Source: Phycisphaerae bacterium
Lineage (GTDB): Bacteria; Planctomycetota; Phycisphaerae; UBA1845
Direction of reading: 5' to 3'
DNA length: 64,000 nucleotides
Assembly: GCA_028289375.1 (NCBI GenBank)
Contig: JANQQK010000017.1
Coordinates: 1 to 64,000 of the forward strand
This document shows, piece by piece, positions 42,179 through 51,274 of the stretch. How positions within the stretch are numbered: position 1 is the first letter of the stretch; each line of letters starts with the position of its first letter. Under the pieces are notes generated by a model. It saw nothing but the letters and a program-made list of their open reading frames with translations. It did not search any database and was not told the DNA's origin. The translations under genes and the position numbers were made by a program.

Positions 42179-45100
42179 TCACCGACGACGACGGCCACCC
42201 GCATCCGTTGCCCGTTCGATCGGAAGAATCGGTTCCGGCATCGCACGCTCAAGCTTGAACACGAACATCTCGCCACGCACGTACTTGTCCTTCTCAAGAC
42301 GCTGCACCAGATGTCCCTTGCCCTGAGCCTTCCACTCGGTTCGGAAGTCAGACTTGTGCACCGTCAACCACTGGTCGCCCTGCCGCTGCCCCTCCCGGAA
42401 CAGATACGCGCAGAACGATAGCGGTGACACGTCGCCAAGGATCTTCGGAATATCCGGATAACGCTCGCGCGTCCCCGGCACTTCCCAACCTTCCGAGAAG
42501 CGCACCTGAATCCGCCGACGTCCCGTATCGGTCGGCCAATCCCATACGGCGCGCTTGACCTGAACCTTCTCCTCAACGAGCGTGGCCACCCGAATCGGAC
42601 CCATCGCCCCACTCGAACCGCTGGCACCCTCGAGACGCAACCCAAGATCCAAATCGACATATCGGTAATACTGCTGGGCGGTGTCATCCGGCCGATCCGC
42701 AACGTTCGGCGCGGTCAATGGGTCACCACCGGAGATGTCAACGTTCAATGGCGTCGACGAAAGCGTGTCATCACTCAGACCGATGAACGCCCACCAGCGG
42801 TCACATTGTTCATAAAACCGCAAACGTCCAACGTGGTACTTCTCCTCCGGATCCATTTCCCCTTCAAGCGGCTTGAACACCTCGCGGGCAAAGCGGATCG
42901 TGCTCAAAAACTCCTTGAAGTCCTCAAAGTCCACCGTCGCCAGATCGTCACCGTCAAGGTAAGGCCAACCCGCCGCCGACGTACTGCGGGGGAAAAGGTC
43001 GCTTTGCAGGTCGGCGAGAATGTTGGTCAATTCCTGACTGAGCAATTCCTGGGCACGCGTCTCGAACAGCACCATTTCATCGGTCAGCCGCTCATCGCCA
43101 AGCCCGAAATCCTGTCGCATCTTCTGCAGTTGACCCCACGGAATCGGCGTCAATCGCGGTGCCCGTGCATCACGCGCAAAGTCATCCGGCAGATTGCGGT
43201 TGTCCACCAACGCCTGCGTCAGTTCATTCCACGCACGCAGAAAATCATTGGCCAGCACATCCCACGGCGCCTCGGACCGATCATTCTCAGGCAACGTCAA
43301 CGTGTTCGACACGAAGCGACTCGTCTTACGATCCCAGTCGCTGCGAATCGCCGAGTCGAGCCACGAACGGAAGTCCGCCCAATACGCCTCCTCAAAACTC
43401 GATGGCTGCCAGCGATCCAGCGGCTTCTCGTACCACCAATGCCAGAACGGAACCGCCGCCAGCAACTCACGCAGCGAGGAGGCGATTTCATTACCGATCT
43501 CCTGGCGATCCGCACCGCGACGGCCACCCTCCAGCGTCTCGACCAGCGAAACCCAATCCGTCGCCTCATCGCCCAGCTTGGCCAGTGAGCGAATCTCCTT
43601 GCCTTCGTATACGTCCGACCACGTGCGGATGTAATTCTTGAGATAATCCTCAATCGCCCCATCCACCAGATCGAGACAGCGATCATTCAGCGCGACGTCA
43701 GAATCCGCCTGATCGAAGTAGTAATCATCACGGAAGTCGGTCAGGTTGAACTGCAATTCATCCCACTCATCCACGCGCGACACGAAAAAGTCCCGCGTCG
43801 CCGCTTCGGGCAAATAACCCCGCCCCTCAATAGCCGTCGCGCCGCTTCCCCGGCCCGTCTCCTTCCGCGAAGATTCCCGCGAACGATCCTCGCGTCGCGA
43901 CGCACGATCACGGCGACTGCGACGCCCTCGGCGCTTCGATCGACGCGTATCCTCTTCCGCAACATCGTCCGAATCCCGATCACGCACAGCCGGCTCGCCA
44001 CAGGTGGGAAGCGGGTCGAGCAGGAACTGCGACGGTGTCGAGTTGCACCAGTCGTCGATCAACTCGGCAAAGCCCCACGAACCCGCGCCATCCAGACTGC
44101 TCTCAATGGCCAATAGCACCGCTGTTCCATCCCGGCGCTGCACCATCTCGCGATGCACGCCGTTCAGCGTTCCGAGTTTGTCCGCTTCCCAGAACGCGTG
44201 CAGGCCCGTCATCGATTCGTTTGGTTCGTCCCCCGCGTCGAGCGCATCCATCACCTGCACCATGCGGTCGTTCCACTCACGCGGCGTCTTCAACTTCGCC
44301 GTCTTGGCCGGATCAAGCCCGGACATCTCGTCATGCAGCCTCGTGATCATCTCGCGAATCGTCTTCGCATCTGCCGTCAATGCGATGCGATCATTGGCCG
44401 TCCCCTTGCCTGACTCGAGCACGATCATGTGGTCATACGCGCCATAAACCTCTTTGATGTGCCGCTGATAATCGTCGTAGAAACCTGGATAGAATTCCGC
44501 CTCCGTGAGCTTCGCGTCGGTCAGGCTCCGCCACAGGACCTGGTCCAACCCCGGAACACCACGCGCCGGATCACCCTTGCCTATCGCGTCGATCGCGCTC
44601 ACCAGCACCGGATCCGGCTCCGCCTCACACGCCACGTACGCGTCCTTCAACGACTGCTGATAATCCAGCCACGCCTGACGCTGCGCGATGATCGCCTCAG
44701 CCAACGGCTTGATCGTGACGAACGCAGCCTCACCCCGCGGACCGCGCCATTCACAACCCGCCAGCGCACCGTCGAATCCGGCATACTCCTCCGAGAAGAT
44801 CTTTCGAAAATCGTCAAGCCCCTCCAGCGTCTCCGGCGGTGCTTCCGCCTCGGCGAGCATCTGCTGGTAGTGTTCTCCCGCCTTGGCACACTGACTCTGA
44901 ATGCGCATCCACTCGCGAATCGTCTCATCGGCGTGTGCATCGTTCAGCGTCGCATAGCGAATCAGGATCTTGTTCCGCGCGTGACGCAACGCCGTCTGGA
45001 TCGTCTCAGCCGCTTCATCTTCAGTTTGGCCCAACCATTTGGCCGGATTCCGGGCAAATGTGTCATCATCGCGAATGCGCGAGAAATACTGCCGTGTCAG

Positions 45101-46960
45101 ATCATCGAACGACCCGTGTGCCGTGGCCGATTCCGGCGATGTCAGCACCCCATGCATCGCATCGAAACTTTCCACGTTCACCGGCTCGGGCGCGCGTTCC
45201 GCATCCCGACAACCATACCAGCGAATGTACGACACCAGCGACGCCAGGTAAGCATCGGCATCAACGCCCGTCGAATTCGGTGCCGTCCCCTTGATGTCGC
45301 CGGAACGGAGCACGTCCTCCACTTCACCCACGGTACGCTTCAAGACACCCTCTTCGAACAGACCAAGCTGAACGCGCGTCAAGTCGCGGATCGGCCTGCT
45401 TGCCCCGATCCCCGTCGACAGCACCATGACCGGCAAAGACCGCTCCTTCAGCGTCTTCACATCATCATTCAACATCGAAACGGTCTTCATCGCCGCGCCA
45501 GCATCCGTCACATTCGCGCGAGCCGCCACTGCGTTCTCCGTCGGGTCGACGATCAACTCCCCGACCTGTCCCGCACTCCAGATGAATGCGGCAATCAGAA
45601 GCACCGTCGTCACAGCCGTCCCGATCATCAGCAGCTTGCCGAGCTTCTTGCTGCGAACCGCCTGCTCCTCATTGCGGAATACAAGCCCATGCTCGGGAAT
45701 CACTTTCTCGATCAGAACATCGCGAATGAAGAACGGCCGCTTGTTCGGATACATATCAAGCGGTGCAAACTGCTCGGCCGCCTGCTCGCCGAGACGCTCG
45801 GTCAGGTGCTTGAGAATCAGCGCCCCCTCCTGCGTCGCACTTGTGAAGTAGACCCCGCGGAACAGCAGGTTCTTGATCGCCCGCGGATTCTTGATCATCG
45901 GGAACAGCGTGCGGACGTAAATCTTCAGCGGCTCAAGCAGGCCGCGAAACTCCTCCGCAAACGAATACGCCAACCCAAGACGATCCTCTTCCTCGTCATC
46001 CATCAGCCGGCGCATGCGCAACTCATGCAACCGCCCATACAGATCATCGAAATCCTGGGCGAACAATTCGGGATCGTACAACTGGTTGAATTCACCCGGC
46101 TTGGACCATCCCACGATCTGGTTTTTGACCGTGATGTCACGTTCCGCCCGATCAAACAACTCCATAAAGCCGAGAATCTTGTCGCACTTGGTAATCACCA
46201 GGTAGGTCGCAAACGTCACGCCCAGCTTGCCCTGCAGATCCCGCAAGCGCTCCAGCGTCGTGTTCGCATCGGCTTCGATCTTTTCCGGCGCATCCTGCAG
46301 AAGGTGATCCGCAGACACGCACACGACAGCGCCGTTGATCGGGAACCCCTTACGCCCCTTCTTGACCGTATCAAGAAACGACTCCCACTCGCGGAAATCC
46401 GCATCATCCCGCGGATTGCACAACCGCCCCGCCATGTCGATGAAAATCGCGTCTTCGGTGAACCACCAGTTGTAATTCAGCGTGCCGAGCTGATAGCCTT
46501 CCGGCTTGCCCGTCGAGAATTGCAGCCCCCCCTCGTTGATCAGCTTCGTCTTCCCACACCCCGAATCCCCGATCACGATGTACCACGGCAGGTCGTAAAT
46601 ATCGACGCCGTAGTTCTTCTTCATATCCCGAATCGCCGCGAAGAACTTGTCGTTGTTTGCCTTCGCAGCCGCACGCACGTCCATCGACATCGGACCGGTC
46701 GCCGACTCGCTGCTCAACTCGTCGGCCATCTTCTGCGCGCGCTTCTTCGACCCGCGTAGGAACAACTTGCTGATCAGAAAACCGATCAACGCGATGGCCA
46801 CGATCGCGACCGCGATGTACAGGATCAGCATCATCGGCGAGATGCCCAAAACCCGCCGCAACGCGTAGAACGCTCCGAACGGAGTTCCAAGACCCGCCAT
46901 CGCAATGACGATCTTCATCTCCTTCGGAAGGTCCTTGTATGCTTTCATCACTTTCTTCAT
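42179..46960 (-). CDS. tssM: T6SS inner-membrane anchor TssM (IcmF-like)
   Basis: TssM links the inner-membrane TssL to the outer-membrane lipoprotein TssJ and forms the periplasmic channel. The 1593-aa protein has two N-terminal membrane helices (about 15-33 and 43-67), a cytoplasmic NTPase domain with Walker A GDSGCGKT at 131-138 and a FIDMAGRL Walker B-type motif. A third membrane helix near 437-460 (GTAVTTVLLIAAFIW) precedes a ~1130-residue periplasmic region. The latter has an Arg/Ser/Glu-rich, low-complexity insert near 990-1030 (RRSKRRGRRSRRDRASRRED). At this size it is larger than the ~1100-1200 of E. coli/Vibrio. It is 53 bp downstream of tssL. Confidence 0.95.
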   Translation of the reverse strand: MKKVMKAYKDLPKEMKIVIAMAGLGTPFGAFYALRRVLGISPMMLILYIAVAIVAIALIGFLISKLFLRGSKKRAQKMADELSSESATGPMSMDVRAAAKANNDKFFAAIRDMKKNYGVDIYDLPWYIVIGDSGCGKTKLINEGGLQFSTGKPEGYQLGTLNYNWWFTEDAIFIDMAGRLCNPRDDADFREWESFLDTVKKGRKGFPINGAVVCVSADHLLQDAPEKIEADANTTLERLRDLQGKLGVTFATYLVITKCDKILGFMELFDRAERDITVKNQIVGWSKPGEFNQLYDPELFAQDFDDLYGRLHELRMRRLMDDEEEDRLGLAYSFAEEFRGLLEPLKIYVRTLFPMIKNPRAIKNLLFRGVYFTSATQEGALILKHLTERLGEQAAEQFAPLDMYPNKRPFFIRDVLIEKVIPEHGLVFRNEEQAVRSKKLGKLLMIGTAVTTVLLIAAFIWSAGQVGELIVDPTENAVAARANVTDAGAAMKTVSMLNDDVKTLKERSLPVMVLSTGIGASRPIRDLTRVQLGLFEEGVLKRTVGEVEDVLRSGDIKGTAPNSTGVDADAYLASLVSYIRWYGCRDAERAPEPVNVESFDAMHGVLTSPESATAHGSFDDLTRQYFSRIRDDDTFARNPAKWLGQTEDEAAETIQTALRHARNKILIRYATLNDAHADETIREWMRIQSQCAKAGEHYQQMLAEAEAPPETLEGLDDFRKIFSEEYAGFDGALAGCEWRGPRGEAAFVTIKPLAEAIIAQRQAWLDYQQSLKDAYVACEAEPDPVLVSAIDAIGKGDPARGVPGLDQVLWRSLTDAKLTEAEFYPGFYDDYQRHIKEVYGAYDHMIVLESGKGTANDRIALTADAKTIREMITRLHDEMSGLDPAKTAKLKTPREWNDRMVQVMDALDAGDEPNESMTGLHAFWEADKLGTLNGVHREMVQRRDGTAVLLAIESSLDGAGSWGFAELIDDWCNSTPSQFLLDPLPTCGEPAVRDRDSDDVAEEDTRRSKRRGRRSRRDRASRREDRSRESSRKETGRGSGATAIEGRGYLPEAATRDFFVSRVDEWDELQFNLTDFRDDYYFDQADSDVALNDRCLDLVDGAIEDYLKNYIRTWSDVYEGKEIRSLAKLGDEATDWVSLVETLEGGRRGADRQEIGNEIASSLRELLAAVPFWHWWYEKPLDRWQPSSFEEAYWADFRSWLDSAIRSDWDRKTSRFVSNTLTLPENDRSEAPWDVLANDFLRAWNELTQALVDNRNLPDDFARDARAPRLTPIPWGQLQKMRQDFGLGDERLTDEMVLFETRAQELLSQELTNILADLQSDLFPRSTSAAGWPYLDGDDLATVDFEDFKEFLSTIRFAREVFKPLEGEMDPEEKYHVGRLRFYEQCDRWWAFIGLSDDTLSSTPLNVDISGGDPLTAPNVADRPDDTAQQYYRYVDLDLGLRLEGASGSSGAMGPIRVATLVEEKVQVKRAVWDWPTDTGRRRIQVRFSEGWEVPGTRERYPDIPKILGDVSPLSFCAYLFREGQRQGDQWLTVHKSDFRTEWKAQGKGHLVQRLEKDKYVRGEMFVFKLERAMPEPILPIERATDAGGRRRR

Positions 46961-47012
46961 GTCAGATCAACCCCGAAGATTCGCGTCGCCTCGGTCCCAA
47001 AATCGCAACACC

Positions 47013-47810
47013 CTAACCAGCCTCGTCATCCGACCCATTCTCAATTGGTCGCGGAACGAACCCTTCATCGGTCCACTGTGACGCCTCTTCACTCAGCTCG
47101 TTCGTCTTCCCCTCCCAGGCGATGCGTGACGCCACCGCCCACCCGGCAATCACCAGCACAAAGCTCACCACCACGATCGCAAGATTCATCCCGAGATTGT
47201 AATTCGCCTTGATTTCCTGGTTATGACGATACGCTTCTGGAAACAATTCCTTGCCACGCGTCGTGCCATAAGCCGGCAACCGAGAGAACAGCCGCCGCGT
47301 GTAGTCAGCCAACTCCTGCGGCCGGTCATGAAACTGACCACGGAAACCAAGTCGCAGGCAGATGAAATACAACCCCAGGATCCCAGCCAACTCATCCTTG
47401 TCTCGTCGATCACGTCGCTCAGCCAATTCATACTCACGCTGAATCTCATCGCAATCGCGGAAAAACTCCTCCCCACCCAGCGCCTGTGCATGATTCAGAA
47501 TCTGCGGGTCCGTCTCGAATGGATCATCGAACCAGTAATCCCGACCCGACCACTCGGAGTTCAACATCTTGTAGTCGACCAGGTAGCACATCATCGCCTT
47601 GACGCGATCCTCCCACGCACGCTCCGTCACAGGATCGTTCCGCGCAAGATCTTCCGCATCCCGAAGGGCAGACAACGCCTCATACCGCACCTGATCCGGC
47701 GCCGGCACCAACCCATGCTTGATCTGACGATCGAAATTCGTCAAAAACTCAAACACAGGCCAGCAGACTTCCGTCAGCCTCAACGACACCCGCTCCATCG
47801 TGTCGCTCAT
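47013..47810 (-). CDS. tssL: T6SS membrane-complex protein TssL (DotU-like)
   Basis: TssL is the tail-anchored inner-membrane partner of TssM. The 265-aa protein has the DotU helical pattern (YLVDYKMLNSEW, LAGILGLYFICLRLGFRG) and a C-terminal membrane helix at ~217-238 (IVVVSFVLVIAGWAVAS), followed by a short periplasmic tail of ~25 residues. No OmpA/peptidoglycan-binding extension is present. Its ATG overlaps the tssK stop by 4 bp, so the two are coupled. It is 53 bp upstream of tssM. Confidence 0.94.
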   Translation of the reverse strand: MSDTMERVSLRLTEVCWPVFEFLTNFDRQIKHGLVPAPDQVRYEALSALRDAEDLARNDPVTERAWEDRVKAMMCYLVDYKMLNSEWSGRDYWFDDPFETDPQILNHAQALGGEEFFRDCDEIQREYELAERRDRRDKDELAGILGLYFICLRLGFRGQFHDRPQELADYTRRLFSRLPAYGTTRGKELFPEAYRHNQEIKANYNLGMNLAIVVVSFVLVIAGWAVASRIAWEGKTNELSEEASQWTDEGFVPRPIENGSDDEAG

Positions 47811-49225
47811 TGACGCTCCTTCATGATCACATAAAGAGATGGTTTGAATTGTTCCAGAGCATTCAGTTGGCCTTCCTGAATGCTGATCCGAATCCCCCGC
47901 TCCTGCTCACATTCCCGCCAATAATCCGTCCGGTCCGTCCCGATGGCCTTGTTGATTTTGAAATAGTGCAACCCCTGGCGACGCGGCAGCGTCCCGGCAG
48001 GTACGTTCTTGATCTCCAGACGCAAACCGCGCACCGCGATGTTCGCAATTCGCGGCGAACGCGTCGGCGACGCCAGCTTGAAGTTCAACTTGCCGTAGAT
48101 GAACCGCTCGAGCTCGTTGATGTCCATCTCGTCCGACGTCAGACCGACGAACATCTCCAGATTCTGGTCCAGCCACATCCGGTCCAGCTCGACCTCCAAA
48201 CCCTCGCGACCACGCTGATCCTGCTTCCGCTCGAATCGACGCTCGACGTACATCATCGGCCTCATCGATTCGAGCAGGAAAATGATCCGTCGCCGCAATT
48301 CCTCGAAACACTCGCCCGGCCGATCATGGTCGTAGACCGGCAACGGCCCGGGCACGAGATCATCACAAAAGACCGACAGGTGCCCCACCAGCCGACTGAA
48401 CGCAACGAACACGTCATATGGATGCAGCAACGGACTCTGCAGCATCGCCCGCACCTGAGCACGCGTCTCGTTCAAGGCATGCAGCTTCAACAGATGCTCG
48501 GTGTTCGCAGCCACACCATCCGTGAACATCATCCGATGCTCGCGCGCCTCGCGAGCCAACACCTCATCCTTCGCCTCGATCTGATCCGCCAGCGACGTCA
48601 GCATCCCGCTCAAACCGCCATGCGCCTGAACCGCAAGCAAAGGCCCCGCACCTTGCGCATCCAACTCCGGCAACGCCCCAGGCCGATCCGTCCGCCGAAC
48701 CGTCCCGACACGCACAACCTCATAACCCGTCATGTCCGCGCCGGCACAGAACAGCTGACCGCGCATACGGCGCACGTACACCATCTGTGGATTCTGACCC
48801 GTATTCTCATCACGCCGCATCAACGGATAAGGCTCATACCGCGGCGTGCCGTCCACAGAGTCCGGCTCCTGTAGCGACACCGCGTTCGCACGCACTTCCT
48901 GCATCTGAGGAATGCCGAGGTAAATGTCCAGCCCCTGCGGCGACGACTCCATTTCCGCCTGAAAATTCAGCGGTGGCACTTCCGCATTGTCCGGAATACG
49001 CACCCATGTCCCATCCTTCATCCGCAGCAGACACGCATCGAGACGAAGCGTGAAGTTCTCAAGCGGCTCGCTCGCAACATTCAGCTGCGCAAAGCCCCAA
49101 CCGAACGGGCGAAGTGAATCAAAACCCTCCCGCAGCACCGTCTCCATCTGACGCTGCGAACCTTGCAGATGATGAGGCCTCAGGAACATCCCCTCAGACC
49201 AGTGAATCTCCGTCCAGAACGTCAT
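47807..49225 (-). CDS. tssK: T6SS baseplate-membrane connector TssK
   Basis: TssK trimers connect the baseplate to the TssJLM membrane complex. The 472-aa protein begins with the family hallmark WTEIHWSEGMFLRPHHLQGSQRQ and retains FGWGFAQLN and EPYPLMRRDEN in the shell region. A C-terminal head domain ends near FKPSLYVIM, the typical ImpJ/VasE finish. Start is at the ATG 49225. It overlaps tssL by 4 bp and lies 53 bp after the tssJ-like gene. Confidence 0.95.
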   Translation of the reverse strand: MTFWTEIHWSEGMFLRPHHLQGSQRQMETVLREGFDSLRPFGWGFAQLNVASEPLENFTLRLDACLLRMKDGTWVRIPDNAEVPPLNFQAEMESSPQGLDIYLGIPQMQEVRANAVSLQEPDSVDGTPRYEPYPLMRRDENTGQNPQMVYVRRMRGQLFCAGADMTGYEVVRVGTVRRTDRPGALPELDAQGAGPLLAVQAHGGLSGMLTSLADQIEAKDEVLAREAREHRMMFTDGVAANTEHLLKLHALNETRAQVRAMLQSPLLHPYDVFVAFSRLVGHLSVFCDDLVPGPLPVYDHDRPGECFEELRRRIIFLLESMRPMMYVERRFERKQDQRGREGLEVELDRMWLDQNLEMFVGLTSDEMDINELERFIYGKLNFKLASPTRSPRIANIAVRGLRLEIKNVPAGTLPRRQGLHYFKINKAIGTDRTDYWRECEQERGIRISIQEGQLNALEQFKPSLYVIMKERQ

Positions 49226-49278
49226 GCCCTAATCACCCAGGTCTCGTCGTGTCATCCGGTCCAATCCTGCCACCAGTC

Positions 49279-49950
49279 CTAACGCTTGCCGTGCAACCGG
49301 CGATCCGTGCCGATCTTGATGTACTGACCATAATGAGGCCGCGATTCATCAACGCCGATGTGAACCGAAAGGTCCGACGAATAGGCCCCAGGCGGATCAA
49401 ATTTCGCAGGCGGAACCGGCAGAACACGTCCATCAGCTCCGATGAACTTCGGAAACACGTAGATCACCGAATTCTTGTTGTGCAGCGGTCCGCCAAACTT
49501 AAACTTCCGCTTGATGGGCGACGTCCCGTCGACCGCTGCACCATGCAGCGTCGGCCCCGAGTAACTTCCGTAGTAACTCCGATCATCCGTCAGCAGAAAG
49601 ATCTGATCCGGCGGAAGCTGAAATCGCGACGTCCCCGCAACGCCCGGCATGTCCCAGCGATCGCCCGGTTGCGGACAATCCTGAAACCAGACGTCAGACG
49701 TAATCGCATTCCCAGGCGCCAAACGCGAATTGGCCGTGTTCTTCAAATCGTCCGGATACACCGACACGATATGCACTTCCAGAGGCTCACCCGTCTGCTT
49801 GTCCTTCGGCCGATTCACATGCATCGCCGTGTTGATGTACGTATCCTGCGTGATCGTCAGATGCCGCTGACACCCGACCAGCCCCGAGCAGACTGTCGCC
49901 GCCGCCAACGACACCAATACGCGACACTTCAGTACTTTCGATTGGATCAT
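49279..49950 (-). CDS. TssJ-like outer-membrane lipoprotein
   Basis: TssJ is the outer-membrane lipoprotein that binds the TssM C-terminus. The 223-aa product has a type II signal peptide with lipobox LVGC (Cys near residue 27). Its mature N-terminus, INTAMHVNRPKDKQTGEPLEVHIVSVYPDDL, resembles the IN-x-D-x-x-RPL strand pattern of TssJ. It is longer than the ~150-180 typical, and the rest is divergent, so the assignment rests on position between a coiled-coil gene and tssK and on the lipobox. An alternative is an unrelated lipoprotein replacing TssJ. It starts 32 bp after the coiled-coil gene ends. Confidence 0.7.
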   Translation of the reverse strand: MIQSKVLKCRVLVSLAAATVCSGLVGCQRHLTITQDTYINTAMHVNRPKDKQTGEPLEVHIVSVYPDDLKNTANSRLAPGNAITSDVWFQDCPQPGDRWDMPGVAGTSRFQLPPDQIFLLTDDRSYYGSYSGPTLHGAAVDGTSPIKRKFKFGGPLHNKNSVIYVFPKFIGADGRVLPVPPAKFDPPGAYSSDLSVHIGVDESRPHYGQYIKIGTDRRLHGKR

Positions 49951-49982
49951 CGTCCACTGTCTCCCGTCTCGCTCATGTCACC

Positions 49983-51170
49983 CTAAGTCGTCCCGCGTGC
50001 GTACACCTCTGCCATACGCGCATCCCGCAGATCACGAATCGCCTGCATGAACAACTCATGACCATCAGAACGCGTAAAATCACGAACCTTGTAGTTCGGA
50101 TCACCGCCGGCCACATCGTCGCCCATCAGCTTCGATTGCAACTCCGACGCAATCGACTCAATCGCAACGTCATTCGCCACAGCCGCCGCGTGAATCCACG
50201 CCTTGAGCATGTTCAGCCGCATCAGCAATGGCGCCGCCGGCGTCCCCGTCTGAGGATCAAGGATCGCTTCAATTTCCTTATACACCTCATCCCGCTTGGC
50301 GTACACATCCCACGGCGTCTTCAGCGTCGGGCTGTGCTTCGTGTACTTGGAAAGGAACACGCGGAGGTCGCTCTCCAGTTCATCCGCAAACTTCACCAGA
50401 TACCCGAACGACTCCACCAGCCGATCAAACGACGCACGCGTCGGCCGAGCATGCCCTTCTGCCACGCTCGGCTTGCTCTCTGCCAACGCCCGCCAAAGTT
50501 CTTCCATCAGCACGTCTGCGCTGCTCGCCGCACCCGCCTGGGCATCCCGCAACTCCGCACGCAGCCGTTCGATTTCCTCGTTCTTGGACTTCCGAAGCTC
50601 TTCCAGTTCCTCCCGCAACGCCGCCGCGCGTGACGACAATTCCATCTGACGCTCCTCCAACGCTCGTACCTTCTCCGCATCCGCGCCCGACATCGCCGCC
50701 CGCTGCGCTTCCAGCAGTTTCTGATCACTCTCCGATTGAATCGTGAAAATTTCGTGATTCTTCGCGACAAGCTCCGCCTCAAGCTCCCCCACGCGCGTCT
50801 GAGACGTCGTCAGCCGTGTCCGCTGCTCATCCAGCACACGCTGCATCTCACCGACCCGACCCCGCTCCGCGTCAAGCTGCGCGACATGACTCTTAAGGTC
50901 AGCACGCGTCGTCGCCACCGTGTCCTCCAGCATCGCCTTCTCTTCCGTCAGCGACGACACCCGACGACTCAACGACTCCAAACGCTCTCTTGTTTCCTGA
51001 TCTCCCCCGGGACCAACCTGCGTCGCCAACTCACCCAAAAGCGACGCCAACACCCGATACCGCTCCGACTCACTCGAACGCGCCATCAACGAGCGCAAAG
51101 GCCCCATCAACGCCGCAACGTCCGACGCTCCTCCGCCCCCCTGTGATGGCCCTACCGGATCAACCGACAT
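49983..51170 (-). CDS. Coiled-coil protein heading the T6SS cluster, function unknown
   Basis: This 395-aa soluble protein has a long coiled-coil from about residue 60 to 215, with heptad-like Leu/Arg/Glu repeats (LESLSRRVSSLTEEKAMLEDTVA and ALREELEELRKSKNEEIERLRAELRDAQ). A globular C-terminal ~170 residues follows (PTRASFDRLVESFGYLVKFADELE). It is the first gene of the minus-strand T6SS cluster and divergent from the pseudokinase gene. No Tss, Tag or Fha family match was recognised. It may scaffold the membrane complex or interact with the pseudokinase. It has no signal or membrane helix. Confidence 0.7.
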   Translation of the reverse strand: MSVDPVGPSQGGGGASDVAALMGPLRSLMARSSESERYRVLASLLGELATQVGPGGDQETRERLESLSRRVSSLTEEKAMLEDTVATTRADLKSHVAQLDAERGRVGEMQRVLDEQRTRLTTSQTRVGELEAELVAKNHEIFTIQSESDQKLLEAQRAAMSGADAEKVRALEERQMELSSRAAALREELEELRKSKNEEIERLRAELRDAQAGAASSADVLMEELWRALAESKPSVAEGHARPTRASFDRLVESFGYLVKFADELESDLRVFLSKYTKHSPTLKTPWDVYAKRDEVYKEIEAILDPQTGTPAAPLLMRLNMLKAWIHAAAVANDVAIESIASELQSKLMGDDVAGGDPNYKVRDFTRSDGHELFMQAIRDLRDARMAEVYARGTT

Positions 51171-51274
51171 TGCTCGCCCGTGACCATTTCAATCGCATCA
51201 ACCGCACACCTTCTGATGCCGACAGGTTGACGTCCATGCACACCGCGATAAATGACTAGACTATACGTGACCGG
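51171..51274. promoter_or_regulatory. Divergent promoter region of the T6SS cluster and pseudokinase gene
   Basis: This 104-bp region separates the minus-strand T6SS operon from the plus-strand pseudokinase gene and must contain promoters for both, unless the latter starts downstream of 51275. No convincing sigma-70 pair, sigma-54 GG-N10-GC or regulator inverted repeat was recognised. Its shortness implies overlapping control. Confidence 0.45.

Noticed and set aside
44429..46759. 776-codon plus-strand frame opposite tssM
   Set aside because: Arg/His/Leu-rich antisense shadow of tssM; no start site or domain.
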